This document shows, piece by piece, positions 54,867 through 64,000 of a stretch of DNA of 64,000 bases (positions within the stretch are counted from its first letter, which is position 1; the number at the start of each line of letters is the position of its first letter). The notes beneath the pieces are model-generated. The model was not told the DNA's origin. It saw only the letters and a program-made list of their open reading frames with translations, and made no database searches. The translations under genes and the position numbers were made by a program. The stretch covers positions 1-64,000 of the forward strand of contig NZ_MEJH01000013.1 of assembly GCF_001953635.1 (NCBI RefSeq), read 5' to 3'. The DNA comes from Alteromonas abrolhosensis (GTDB taxonomy: Bacteria; Pseudomonadota; Gammaproteobacteria; Enterobacterales; Alteromonadaceae).

Positions 54867-57800
54867 ACTTTGTGAGCCGTTCAATTTACTCTCGTTTAGC
54901 ACCTTTCTGGCTTCAGCGATAAGTGCTGGCAAGTTTTCTTCAACAAGCTTGTGCTGTCCCAGCTTAAGAGAGATCTCTGTTTCATTGGCTAAATGCTGCA
55001 TGCGAGGCAAGCCCGTATAGCAGCATGCACCGTGTAGTTTGTGAACTTCGGTTTTAAGCCCATTGTAATCTTGATCGTCCCAAAGCGCCGACAGTGTCTC
55101 GATAGTTTCGGGCAGTAACGCAATAAAACTGTCTAACATTTCTTTTGCTGTGTCTTGGTTTTGATTTGCGCGCTTAAGAGCAAGCTGCCAGTCGATAGAG
55201 GGAAAGACGATTTCACCGGGTTCAACATTGTGGCACCACGAATTGATAAGCGTAATAAGTAGCTCAACCTCAATAGGCTTAGGTAAGTAATCGTCCATGC
55301 CAGAGGCAAGTAGTCTTTCTTGCTCTTCTTTAAATGCGTGGGCTGTTACTGCTACGATTGGGGTGCCCATATTCAACGGTGATTTGCGAATTTCTCGGGT
55401 GGCCTGTAGTCCGTCCATGCCCGGCATCTGCACGTCCATTAGAATTAAGTCAAACTCTTGAGTTTGGCATTGATTGACAGCGTCTTGTCCACTGATCGTT
55501 GTGGTTAGCTCGACAGGAGAGTGATCGAGCCACGTATGCAGCAGTTTAAGATTCATTTCCATGTCATCAACGGCAAGAATTTTAGCTTTTGGTAGCGTGC
55601 CTATTTTCTCTTGCATCGCATTTTTAGCTGGCGTTGTATGGTAATGCACCAGGCTATCTAACTTGGTAAGCGTCATCGGCATACGCGCTTGCGAATGGAA
55701 ATGTTGTGATAGGCTTGGGTATTGGGCAAAAGGTTCAGGGCCGGAATACCAAAGTATGCGCTTTTGCGCAGGAAATTGTACGAAACGACTCAAGTAGGTG
55801 TCGCGCAAGCCCATCTTGCTTACCGGCACAGTAGCCATAAAGAAGTCATACTGACCTTTAAGCGACGCTAAGTAATCTAGTGATTCAACGGAGGTAACTT
55901 TCGCCCCGAGTATTGAAAGCATGTTTGCACTTGAACGGCGTGTGGCAGGTACCGGGTCGAAAATAACCACGTTTTTACCTTTCCAGTCATCACTATTGGT
56001 TAACGCATATTTTTGACTTAACTGGTTCATGCGAAGAGAAACATGAAACGTAGAGCCTTGGCCTAACACACTTTTAAGCGTCAGATCGCCATTCATTAAG
56101 CGAACAAGCTCGCGACTGATAACAAGACCTAATCCTGTGCCTTGGTAATTCCGGTTAAGGGCATCGTCTACTTGCGAGAACGCGTTAAATAACTTCTTTC
56201 TGTCCTGACGGCTTATCCCGATACCTGTATCTTCAACGGTGATGTTCACTTCGTGTATACCGTGAGGAAGTGAGCGTCCACTCACCGAAAATGTGATGGT
56301 ACCGCTGGAAGTAAATTTAAGTGCGTTGCTCAAGAGGTTATTAAGCACCTGCTTAATACGAAACACATCGCCGATGAGCTTTTCGGGGAGCGGATTTAAA
56401 TCAAAGACAAATTCAATGCGTTTGCTGTGAGAAGACTTAGCCATAATAGTGACCATTTCTTCAAGTAGCTTGTTGGGCGAAAAAGGCTGATTATTGATTT
56501 GCAGTTTACCTGCCTCAATCTTAGAGAAGTCGAGAATATCATTTACGATTGTTAGCAGGTTGTCGGCGGCTGTGTTAACAATTCTTACCTGCTCTTGCTG
56601 ATCCGTGGGCAGCGATGCATTGTTTAACTCTCTGCTAAATCCCAAGATAGCATTAAGCGGCGTGCGAATTTCATGGCTCATATTGGCCAGGAATTGAGAT
56701 TTAACGTTACTTGCCTTTATCGCGTCTTTACGGGCAATATCTAAACGCGCATTCTGCTCTTCAATCAGCTCCATATTATTGCGTAAATCGTTAGTTGCCT
56801 GCTCAACTTCACTTTCTAGTTGCCCTCTGCTTTTCTCCATTAACGCAAATGAAAAGAGGCCAGCTTCTAAGAAAACTCCCACTTGAAAACAATAGGTGGT
56901 GAAGTCATTGGAAGGTAAAATTCCGATAAGGCTTAACATACCTATAATTGCGCCGGTGGCGAGCATACTCCATGCAAATATGAAGTAACGCGCGGGCTTA
57001 AACTTATTGAAAAATGCTTCAAACCCAGCGTAGATATAACTTAGTATCGCCACAAGTCCTACGCCGTATACCAGGTTGTTTTTCCAAATTGAGGGTAATA
57101 GGTCGACAAAACACACCAGCCCAGTTAAGGCTTGGCAGACGAGTAACAAGTTAATGACGGGATGCGCGGTGGGGGCATGCTTTTCAGTTTCTAAAAACGT
57201 CATGGTAAAGAAGCCTGAACTAATACCAATGATGACGAAAATCAACTCGGAATGCCCTACTAGCCAAGAAGGGATCCCCTGACTAAATAACAGGTGTGTA
57301 TGCCCGCCCCACACAAACTGCCACAAAATAACTGCAAGGATATAGCCTACATAGGCAATCAGGCTCTTTTCTCGCACACCAAAAAACAGCGCTAGATTGT
57401 AGATAGCAAGAATGAGGAGTCCGCCATAGAAGAAGCCCCATAGTAAACTGTCCATCTGGAAGTAGCTGCTGTGTAGCGGTTCTGCCTGTATTCTCAGTGG
57501 CGCAATAAGACTAGATGAGCGACTTTCAATGCGTATATAAAGGTCGACAGGATCGCTATCAGGCAGCTCTACGCGAAAGGTAGGAACGCGAAAGCGCTGT
57601 TCTTTTTGTGCTTTTCCTTGATGGCTTTGCTTAAGAACTTTTCCGTCTTGAACCAAATAAAAATCAACACTGTCGAGTTGGCTGAAATTTATTGAAAATA
57701 CCCAGTGTTTTTCATTTGAAACGTTGGCGACCGATGTCAGTAACCACATGCCGTTATTACGGAACCCGAAGTTAGGGTTGTCATGGGGATGCATAAGAAA

Positions 57801-57992
57801 GTCATTGCGCCTTCGTGATACATCGCTAATGGTAAGCTGATAGTCGGTTTCAAATAAAAAATATAAAGAGTCTGATAAATCTAGCGTACTTTCTTCATCG
57901 AAGAGTTGCTCGATATGCTGCGCGTTGGCATTCGAAGGCAGGTAACTACCTACAACAAAAAATAGAAAAAAGAATACGCGAAAGATAGCCAT
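54864..57992 (-). CDS. Hybrid histidine kinase with 7TMR-DISM sensor, receiver and Hpt
   Basis: The 1042-residue kinase has a signal peptide (about 1-24), a periplasmic DISMED2 domain (about 30-175), seven membrane helices (about 180-390), a coiled coil, and a kinase core with H440 in SHEIRTPLNAIL, N-box NLLSNALKF, DTGIGIS and GTGLGLVISRELV. A degenerate receiver-like stretch (about 665-770) lacks the phospho-aspartate. A true receiver has D853 in MDVQMPGMDG, and a C-terminal Hpt domain has H984 (VHKLHG). The phosphorelay would end on an unlinked response regulator. The signal is unknown; DISMED2 often binds carbohydrates. Confidence 0.92.
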   Translation of the reverse strand: MAIFRVFFFLFFVVGSYLPSNANAQHIEQLFDEESTLDLSDSLYFLFETDYQLTISDVSRRRNDFLMHPHDNPNFGFRNNGMWLLTSVANVSNEKHWVFSINFSQLDSVDFYLVQDGKVLKQSHQGKAQKEQRFRVPTFRVELPDSDPVDLYIRIESRSSSLIAPLRIQAEPLHSSYFQMDSLLWGFFYGGLLILAIYNLALFFGVREKSLIAYVGYILAVILWQFVWGGHTHLLFSQGIPSWLVGHSELIFVIIGISSGFFTMTFLETEKHAPTAHPVINLLLVCQALTGLVCFVDLLPSIWKNNLVYGVGLVAILSYIYAGFEAFFNKFKPARYFIFAWSMLATGAIIGMLSLIGILPSNDFTTYCFQVGVFLEAGLFSFALMEKSRGQLESEVEQATNDLRNNMELIEEQNARLDIARKDAIKASNVKSQFLANMSHEIRTPLNAILGFSRELNNASLPTDQQEQVRIVNTAADNLLTIVNDILDFSKIEAGKLQINNQPFSPNKLLEEMVTIMAKSSHSKRIEFVFDLNPLPEKLIGDVFRIKQVLNNLLSNALKFTSSGTITFSVSGRSLPHGIHEVNITVEDTGIGISRQDRKKLFNAFSQVDDALNRNYQGTGLGLVISRELVRLMNGDLTLKSVLGQGSTFHVSLRMNQLSQKYALTNSDDWKGKNVVIFDPVPATRRSSANMLSILGAKVTSVESLDYLASLKGQYDFFMATVPVSKMGLRDTYLSRFVQFPAQKRILWYSGPEPFAQYPSLSQHFHSQARMPMTLTKLDSLVHYHTTPAKNAMQEKIGTLPKAKILAVDDMEMNLKLLHTWLDHSPVELTTTISGQDAVNQCQTQEFDLILMDVQMPGMDGLQATREIRKSPLNMGTPIVAVTAHAFKEEQERLLASGMDDYLPKPIEVELLITLINSWCHNVEPGEIVFPSIDWQLALKRANQNQDTAKEMLDSFIALLPETIETLSALWDDQDYNGLKTEVHKLHGACCYTGLPRMQHLANETEISLKLGQHKLVEENLPALIAEARKVLNESKLNGSQS

Positions 57993-58315
57993 GATTATCT
58001 GTACTTAGTTACCGTTTGATTAGGGGCTTTATTTTTTTAGTTTTACTAGTAAGGGTGAAAATTGAACGGCAAATTTCACCTAATGCTATTTAACCACTCT
58101 CTTTGAAGAATAACAAAACAAACCCCAGCGCTTATAGTGAGTTCACCCCAAAAGTCGTGACAATTGGTTTCAAGGATTGCACACAATTGCGGTTTACCCC
58201 ACAATAGCCTTTAACGCTCGCGAGCTTGTCACTAAGTGGTGCGCTAAGTTACTCACAAATGACGGCCTTCCAAGCACGAGCGCATTGGTATTAATAACAA
58301 AACGAAAAAACTATC
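57993..58315. other. Divergent intergenic region (kinase / parC)
   Basis: This 323-bp stretch has no credible gene. It should contain the promoters of the kinase and parC; a TTGCAC/CACAAT pair with a 17-bp spacer (around 58177-58205) is the best plus-strand candidate but is weak. Confidence 0.35.
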
Positions 58316-60601
58316 ATGAGTGACGAGATCATCATTAATCGCGATGGGGTAGAGCAACTTCCTCTTCGACGTTTCACCGAAGACGCTTATCTAAACTATT
58401 CCATGTACGTCATCATGGACCGTGCACTTCCACATATTTCAGATGGCTTAAAGCCTGTTCAGCGACGCATCATTTATGCGATGTCGGACCTAGGCTTAAG
58501 TGCAAACGCTAAATATAAGAAATCGGCAAGAACCGTAGGTGATGTACTAGGTAAGTTTCACCCTCACGGCGACTCCGCGTGTTATGAAGCAATGGTGCTG
58601 ATGGCTCAGCCTTTCTCTTATCGCTACCCTTTGGTCGATGGGCAAGGAAACTGGGGTGCGCCGGATGATCCGAAATCGTTTGCTGCCATGCGTTATACCG
58701 AGGCTAAGCTCTCGCGTTTCTCTGAGGTGCTACTAAATGAACTTGGTCAAGGTACTGTAGATTGGGTACCCAATTTTGACGGTACGCTGAACGAACCAAG
58801 TGTGCTTCCAGCTCGCTTGCCACATATCCTACTTAACGGTGTGACAGGGATTGCAGTTGGTATGGCGACCGATATTCCCCCTCACAACGTAAGAGAGTTG
58901 GCCAACGCGTGTGCCATGTTGTTAGACAACAGCAAAGCAGAGCTTAGCGATGTGCTAGAGCACGTTAATGGACCTGACTATCCCACCGAAGCCGAAATTA
59001 TTACGCCAAAGGCTGATATTCAAAAACTGTACGAGACTGGGCGTGGTTCAATAAAAATGCGTGCGGTGTATACGGAAGAGAATGGCGATGTCGTTATTAC
59101 CGCTCTACCTCATCAAGCGTCAGGCGCCAAGATTCTAGAGCAAATTGCAGCGCAAATGCAGGCGAAGAAGTTACCTATGGTAAGCGATCTTCGTGACGAA
59201 TCAGATCATGAAAATCCAACCCGTTTGGTGATAACGCCTCGCTCAAATCGCATTGATGTAACACAACTAATGCAGCATTTATTCGCGACGACCGACCTAG
59301 AGAAAAACTATCGAGTCAACTTGAACATGATTGGCCTGGACGGTCGCCCTCAGGTGAAAGACTTGCGTACGATTTTGTCTGAATGGCTGCAGTACCGAAA
59401 AGATACCGTAACGCGCCGCTTGCAGTACCGCTTGGATAAAGTGTTAGCGCGCCTACATATTTTAGAAGGTTTGTTAATTGCGTTTTTGAATATCGATGAA
59501 GTTATCGAAATTATTCGTACGTACGACAAGCCAAAGCCAGAGTTAATGGCACGATTCGGTCTAAGTGACACTCAAGCTGAAGCAATTCTGGAATTGAAGC
59601 TTCGCCACTTAGCCAAGTTAGAAGAAATGAAGATTAAGGGCGAGCAAGATGAGCTTGCAGAAGAGCGCGACAAGCTACAACAGCTTTTAGGGTCAGATCG
59701 CCGTCTTAAAACGCTAATTAAGAGAGAAATCTTAGCAGACGCTGAAAAATACGGTGACGACAGACGCTCACCTATTATTGAGCGTGGTGAAGCTAAAGCG
59801 CTGTCTGAAAAAGAGCTGGTACCTGCTGAGTCTGTAACTGTTGTACTGTCAGAAAAGGGCTGGGCTCGTTGTGCAAAAGGTCATGATATCGATGCTGAGG
59901 GTTTAAGCTACAAAGCTGGTGATGCCTATTTATCCAGCGCCGAAGGCAAGAGCAATCAGCCTGCCGTGTTTATGGATAGTTCAGGTCGTACTTTCTCTTG
60001 TGACGCTCACGGGTTGCCGTCTGCACGAAGTCAGGGGGAACCGCTAACCGGGCGCTTCAGCATAGTGGGTGGCGAGTCATTCCAACATGTCATTATGGCG
60101 CAAGACGAAAGCAAATTCCTAGTGGGTTCTGATGCAGGCTACGGCTTCGTAGGCACGTTTAAAGATATGGTGAGTAAGAACAAGGCAGGTAAAGCCTACT
60201 TATCATTACCTACTGCCGCAAAAGTAATGAAACCCATGCCAGTGACTAACCCTGACTCCGATTGGTGCCTAAGTATTTCAAACGAAGGTCGTATGCTCAT
60301 GTTCCCTCTACGCGATTTACCGAGTTTAGGTAAAGGTAAGGGGAATAAACTTATCAACATTCCTTCAGCCAAAGCGCAGTCCCGCGAAGAGTACGTGAAG
60401 GTGCTAGCTGTTGTACCTGATGGTGCGGCTATTAAAGTGGGAGCAGGTAAACGCAACATGACACTTACCGCTGACGACCTTACCCACTATCAGGGGGAAA
60501 GAGGTCGAAGAGGGAACAAATTGCCGCGTGGATTGCAGCGAGTTGATACCGTTGAAGTTGTCTTACCTAGCAAGGGCGAAACGACTGAAGATTTGTCATA
60601 A
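58316..60601 (+). CDS. parC: DNA topoisomerase IV subunit A
   Basis: The 761-residue protein (E. coli 752) breaks and rejoins DNA to unlink daughter chromosomes. [20 protein letters not shown] opens the breakage domain; the active tyrosine is Y127 (RYTEAKLS). In the quinolone-determining region, [12 protein letters not shown] keeps S87 and E91, the unmutated types. A C-terminal beta-pinwheel follows. The partner gene parE is not in the window. The following H-NOX gene is 63 bp downstream on the same strand, so read-through is possible. Confidence 0.97.
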   Translation: MSDEIIINRDGVEQLPLRRFTEDAYLNYSMYVIMDRALPHISDGLKPVQRRIIYAMSDLGLSANAKYKKSARTVGDVLGKFHPHGDSACYEAMVLMAQPFSYRYPLVDGQGNWGAPDDPKSFAAMRYTEAKLSRFSEVLLNELGQGTVDWVPNFDGTLNEPSVLPARLPHILLNGVTGIAVGMATDIPPHNVRELANACAMLLDNSKAELSDVLEHVNGPDYPTEAEIITPKADIQKLYETGRGSIKMRAVYTEENGDVVITALPHQASGAKILEQIAAQMQAKKLPMVSDLRDESDHENPTRLVITPRSNRIDVTQLMQHLFATTDLEKNYRVNLNMIGLDGRPQVKDLRTILSEWLQYRKDTVTRRLQYRLDKVLARLHILEGLLIAFLNIDEVIEIIRTYDKPKPELMARFGLSDTQAEAILELKLRHLAKLEEMKIKGEQDELAEERDKLQQLLGSDRRLKTLIKREILADAEKYGDDRRSPIIERGEAKALSEKELVPAESVTVVLSEKGWARCAKGHDIDAEGLSYKAGDAYLSSAEGKSNQPAVFMDSSGRTFSCDAHGLPSARSQGEPLTGRFSIVGGESFQHVIMAQDESKFLVGSDAGYGFVGTFKDMVSKNKAGKAYLSLPTAAKVMKPMPVTNPDSDWCLSISNEGRMLMFPLRDLPSLGKGKGNKLINIPSAKAQSREEYVKVLAVVPDGAAIKVGAGKRNMTLTADDLTHYQGERGRRGNKLPRGLQRVDTVEVVLPSKGETTEDLS

Positions 60602-60664
60602 AGTTTAAGTTGTTCTTATGCTTAGGTGAACTACACTCAATAAAGGATTAGATGAGGAATTTAC

Positions 60665-61201
60665 ATGCTAGGCATAGTTTTTACATCGTTAATCGATATG
60701 CTCGAGGAGAAAGTTTCCCCCGAGTTCGCCGATGATGTCATCATGGAAGCTGGGTTAGAAAACGACGGCGCTTATACCGCAGTGGGTTATTACCCGTTTG
60801 AACAAATGCAACGCCTGTTAGGCGTGCTGGTGGAGAAAACGGGTAAGTCCGCTAACGAGCTTCTCTACGATTTTGGTTTCTATTTGTTCGGTAAGTTAGG
60901 AGCCGTGCATGGCGACGTTCTGGCTAACACACACGATATGCTAGATATGTTGGAGCACTTAGACGGTGACATCCACGTTCAAGTAAAGAAACTCTATCCT
61001 GATGCTGATCTCCCTCGCTTTAAAGTGATATCGCGAACTGATAACACTATGCGCTTGCAATATTATTCTGAAAGGGAGCTATACCCTTTAGCCGAAGGCT
61101 TGATGGATGCCGCCGCAGTTCACTATAACTGCACGCTCGAAAGGGAAACTCATCAATTAGATACGCCTCATACCTACGAATTTAGTATATCGCTCGTTTA
61201 A
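60665..61201 (+). CDS. H-NOX heme-nitric oxide/oxygen-binding sensor
   Basis: The 178-residue protein binds heme through H104 (GDIHVQVKKLYPDADLPRF) and holds the propionates with the Y133-x-S135-x-R137 motif (YYSER). The start MLGIVFTSLIDMLEEK resembles Vibrio and Shewanella H-NOX proteins. GAGGAA precedes the ATG. It lies 12 bp before a GGDEF-EAL gene, the classic arrangement in which NO-bound H-NOX controls cyclic di-GMP turnover. Confidence 0.93.
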   Translation: MLGIVFTSLIDMLEEKVSPEFADDVIMEAGLENDGAYTAVGYYPFEQMQRLLGVLVEKTGKSANELLYDFGFYLFGKLGAVHGDVLANTHDMLDMLEHLDGDIHVQVKKLYPDADLPRFKVISRTDNTMRLQYYSERELYPLAEGLMDAAAVHYNCTLERETHQLDTPHTYEFSISLV

Positions 61202-61213
61202 CGGAGGCATGGA

Positions 61214-63382
61214 ATGTCAGATGAAACATCGCATGGAGAGCCTCGTGAGAACGACCGTTCGGCGTTGCTTGAAAGGCGTTTAAAGCGAGAGCGAAATGCG
61301 AGAGAGCAAGCAGAAAAGTTACTTAGTGAAAAAACGCAAAGCCTGTACGAAGCATTACAGCAAAGTCAAACTATTCAAAAGAATCTAGAGCTAGCATTAT
61401 GGGCCTCTCAGGAATCGTTTTGGAGCTGGGAGGCCCACAGTGATGAAATGGAAATACGTTCTTTTTCACTACATTCTGGAAGTGTATCTACCTGGTCAGG
61501 CACCTTAATTGAGCTTCTAGAGCGGGTGCATGAGGACGATTTAGACGGCCTGCAGTTTCACTGGAGCATGGCGCTACACGGCAATCGTGACCGTATAGAA
61601 TTTTCTTTTCGCTTAAATCTCGACAGAGATTTTCAGTGGGTAAGGCTGCGCGGGCGCGTGCTGAAGCGCGGAAAAGCGGGTGAAGCGCTTCATATTGTTG
61701 GCACCACAAAAGACATTACTCAGCAGCGCAAAGCCGAACAATCGTTTCACTTAATGGCCTCTGCTTTTGCGAGCTCACGTGAGCCCATGTTAGTACTCTC
61801 ACCTGAGCTTGTTATCACAGAATGTAACGATGCATATATTCAGCTGATTGCTGCGCCTTTCAAAGAGCAATGCATTGGTTTGGATTTCAACCAAATATTC
61901 ATTGCTGAGAAAGTCGATAAAGTGCAGTTGGCGCTTGATAAACAAATTCGCTTCGAGTCGAAAGTGAAGACGCAAAACGGTGAAATTAAGGTTGTCGATA
62001 TCTCGGTGGCTTTGTTTGAGACCTACCAGCAAACGTCATCTTATTTGATTGCCACAATGCGCGACATCAGCGATAGAAAACGCAACGAAGCCAAACTACG
62101 TCAACTGGCATTGCACGATGAGTTAACCGGCCTTTCCAATCGTAATTCACTGCGCGAGTCCATTTCTGACTTAGTTCAACAAAAGCAGCACTTTATACTG
62201 GTCTTTATTGACCTCGATGGCTTTAAAGCGGTTAACGACAATGCGGGCCATGAAAGAGGAGATATCGAGCTTCAGCGAATTGGCGCACTTCTTACCGGTA
62301 TGTTTGGCCCTATAGGCGAAGTTGGCCGGTGGGGGGGTGATGAGTTTATTGCTGTATTGCCTAACCAAAACATTGAACATGTTGCTGAGAAATCGCAGCA
62401 GCTCATCAGTCAAATTGAAGAGGATGTTATTGCCGTAAAAACGTCGGAGCTTAGGCTGTCAGCCAGTATTGGCATAGCTGAATTTCCAGAGCATAGTGAC
62501 AACTTAGAGAGCTTGGTACAGTGTGCCGACGCCGCAATGTATCGCGCAAAAGAGCTTGGCAAAGGGCAGGCATTTATTTATGAGCCAGGCCTTTATGAGA
62601 GTATGACGCAGCAGGTCAGTATGGTTAACGACTTGCGCAGAACGGTAGAGAACCACCTTCTGGATTTCTATATTCAGGGTAAATATGATTTACACGGCGA
62701 ATTGAAGGGCGGTGAAGTGTTGTGTCGCTGGATTTCTGGCTTGCACGGCGTAGTTTCTCCAGCGGTGTTTATTCCCATAGCAGAAGAGCAAAAGTTAGAT
62801 AGCGCAATTGGCCTACAAGCGCTGGAGGCAGCATGTGACTATATTTCGATAATGGAGTCGCAGCAGGGAGACGCCATTCCTTTGTCTGTGAATATCAGTG
62901 CTAATCAGATGCTTGACCCAGAGTTTCCTGATCAGGCAGTGTCTATCTGTATGGACAATAATGTGTCCCCTGAATTTATTGAGCTAGAGCTCACCGAGTC
63001 GGTCTTTATTCGAGATGAAAAATCAGCACTGAGAGCACTAAACACGTTAAGAGACCATGGATTTAGACTGTCTCTAGATGATTTTGGCAGTGGTTTTTCA
63101 TCCCTTAGCTACTTGCGAAGTTTCCAGTTTGAAGTGGTTAAGGTGGATAAAAGCTTAATTCAGGGTATTCACCAAGACAGCAAAGCCAATGCGCTTTTTA
63201 ATGGCTTGATTGCCATGTTAAAGAGCTTGCAGATAGATGTGGTGGCTGAAGGGGTAGAGTTAGAGTCTTACTTGCCTTTTATGGAGCAGGCTGACATTCA
63301 GCTCATGCAGGGGTTTTACTTTGATAAACCCATGCCTTACGACCAGTTCTTGGCAAGGCATACTACTGAGCCTAATCGTTAG
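61214..63382 (+). CDS. GGDEF/EAL protein with PAS domains, likely H-NOX partner
   Basis: The 722-residue cytosolic protein starts with a coiled coil (about 15-60), then two PAS-like domains (about 65-185 and 190-290, ending in typical PAC sequence), a GGDEF domain (about 300-455) with GRWGGDEF at 371-378, and an EAL domain (about 470-715). EAL key motifs are E501-V-L (instead of EAL), ELTESVF, LDDFGSGFSSL, KVDKSLI and VAEGVELE, so both activities may be retained. In related systems H-NOX binds such an enzyme and NO release or binding switches it. Coupled to the H-NOX gene by a 12-bp gap. Confidence 0.93.
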   Translation: MSDETSHGEPRENDRSALLERRLKRERNAREQAEKLLSEKTQSLYEALQQSQTIQKNLELALWASQESFWSWEAHSDEMEIRSFSLHSGSVSTWSGTLIELLERVHEDDLDGLQFHWSMALHGNRDRIEFSFRLNLDRDFQWVRLRGRVLKRGKAGEALHIVGTTKDITQQRKAEQSFHLMASAFASSREPMLVLSPELVITECNDAYIQLIAAPFKEQCIGLDFNQIFIAEKVDKVQLALDKQIRFESKVKTQNGEIKVVDISVALFETYQQTSSYLIATMRDISDRKRNEAKLRQLALHDELTGLSNRNSLRESISDLVQQKQHFILVFIDLDGFKAVNDNAGHERGDIELQRIGALLTGMFGPIGEVGRWGGDEFIAVLPNQNIEHVAEKSQQLISQIEEDVIAVKTSELRLSASIGIAEFPEHSDNLESLVQCADAAMYRAKELGKGQAFIYEPGLYESMTQQVSMVNDLRRTVENHLLDFYIQGKYDLHGELKGGEVLCRWISGLHGVVSPAVFIPIAEEQKLDSAIGLQALEAACDYISIMESQQGDAIPLSVNISANQMLDPEFPDQAVSICMDNNVSPEFIELELTESVFIRDEKSALRALNTLRDHGFRLSLDDFGSGFSSLSYLRSFQFEVVKVDKSLIQGIHQDSKANALFNGLIAMLKSLQIDVVAEGVELESYLPFMEQADIQLMQGFYFDKPMPYDQFLARHTTEPNR

Positions 63383-63519
63383 CAAAAGCTTAATTATTAT
63401 TAGCTTGGCAATGGAAAGCAATTTGCCGATTTTGCAAAAAGTAAAGAAAGACTGGGGTTTGTGATTATCGCTATCAACGCTCTACGGACAAACGGTTATC
63501 TCTTGTGATTTACACAAAC

Positions 63520-63545
63520 AAAAAAGCCCTTACGGGCTTTTTTTA
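63520..63545. terminator. Bidirectional terminator after the GGDEF/EAL gene
   Basis: The stem AAGCCC / GGGCTT with a TTAC loop has A residues upstream and T residues downstream. It serves both converging transcripts. Confidence 0.85.
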
Positions 63546-63561
63546 AAACTAAACGCCAAAA

Positions 63562-64000
63562 CTATTTAGCATTGGTGCTTTCAAAGATTTTATCTGCCGA
63601 TGCGGCAACAAAGCCTTTGTAAAGCTTGCCATCAGGCATCTCATAGCGTTGTGCGAACTCGTAGAAGCAGCTTGGAATTGCCACAGTTTCGTCGCTGAAC
63701 GCTACGTCAGCACGGTCAGCCATGGTTGACGATTGCGCTAAAAATACGTCTGCGCCGCCTTTAATTTCGCCACCAGAAGTATTAAGCACGAAACCTGCTT
63801 CTTTAAGCAGCGTATTTACGTCAGAAAGTTCGTTAGTACGAGTTAAGTGGTTCACACTTACGGTAAAGTGGTTTGCGCGGAATCCCCACGCGGCCATCCA
63901 CGCAGCGTATTCTGATTCGTTAAGCAGTGTGTCGTACTCTGCTTTCGAAACGTCCCAGTGTTTACCCGAATACAAAAAGTTGTCTGCATCCACAACAGAT
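63562..64000 (-). CDS. DUF1338 family protein, C-terminal part (gene continues beyond window)
   Basis: The visible C-terminal 146 or so residues include AAWMAAWGFRANHFTVSVNH and LNTSGGEIKGGADVFLAQSS, typical of DUF1338 (YdcJ/HglS-like), some members of which are iron-dependent 2-oxoadipate dioxygenase/decarboxylases in lysine breakdown. The HFTVSVNH histidines are the metal-ligand type. The frame is open to the window edge, so the N-terminus lies outside and the GTG near 63993 is not the true start. Substrate here is not established. Confidence 0.85.
   Translation of the reverse strand, partial: SVVDADNFLYSGKHWDVSKAEYDTLLNESEYAAWMAAWGFRANHFTVSVNHLTRTNELSDVNTLLKEAGFVLNTSGGEIKGGADVFLAQSSTMADRADVAFSDETVAIPSCFYEFAQRYEMPDGKLYKGFVAASADKIFESTNAK

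Overview
The window reads as the chromosome of a marine gammaproteobacterium of the Alteromonadaceae, most likely Alteromonas or a close relative. This is inferred from the set of core genes, moderate GC content, an H-NOX/GGDEF-EAL pair, and a DUF2982 gene. Nearly all of it is conserved housekeeping and regulatory DNA. I see no prophage, insertion sequence, plasmid-type gene or CRISPR array.

Region by region: 1-1000 holds the 3' end of a 5S rRNA gene with its terminator, then a gene-free stretch packed with inverted copies of a 13-bp word, GGGGTCAGAGTAC. 1-9 kb has metabolism (ilvE, gpmA, a DUF985 cupin, acnA) and an orphan GAF-bearing GspE/PulE-type ATPase. 9.1-14.4 kb is the complete S10 ribosomal protein operon (rpsJ to rpsQ) with its promoter and structured leader; it is not followed by the spc operon. 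14.4-17.5 kb holds envelope sugar genes (a GT4 glycosyltransferase and waaA). 17.5-28.9 kb contains an antiporter, a lipoprotein, a possible outer-membrane protein, a chemoreceptor, an M3 peptidase, small membrane proteins, purU and thpR. 29.2-37.7 kb contains hrpB, a lytic transglycosylase, mrcB, a micro-operon of two very small envelope proteins, and a DUF808 protein.

37.9-48.8 kb contains a secreted modular nuclease with a divergent AraC-type regulator, a TonB-like membrane protein, the nitrogen-control pair glnK-amtB with a sigma54/NtrC-type promoter, gamma-glutamyltransferase, a DyP-type peroxidase with a changed catalytic motif, and a tightly coupled pyrB-hemL pair. 48.9-54 kb is a TetR-controlled RND efflux system. 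54-58 kb holds a 40-residue protein overlapping a DUF2982 gene, then a large 7TM hybrid histidine kinase. 58.3-63.4 kb holds parC followed by an H-NOX sensor and its likely partner, a GGDEF/EAL protein. The window ends inside a DUF1338 gene.

Functional groupings: glnK-amtB with gamma-glutamyltransferase nearby points to nitrogen acquisition; mrcB with the lytic transglycosylase points to cell wall turnover; the H-NOX pair points to nitric oxide control of cyclic di-GMP; and the TetR/adaptor/permease set is a self-contained efflux module. The least explained elements are the repeat array after the 5S gene, the two-peptide micro-operon at 36.0-36.4 kb, a possible small RNA near 17.4 kb and the 40-residue protein at 54.0 kb.
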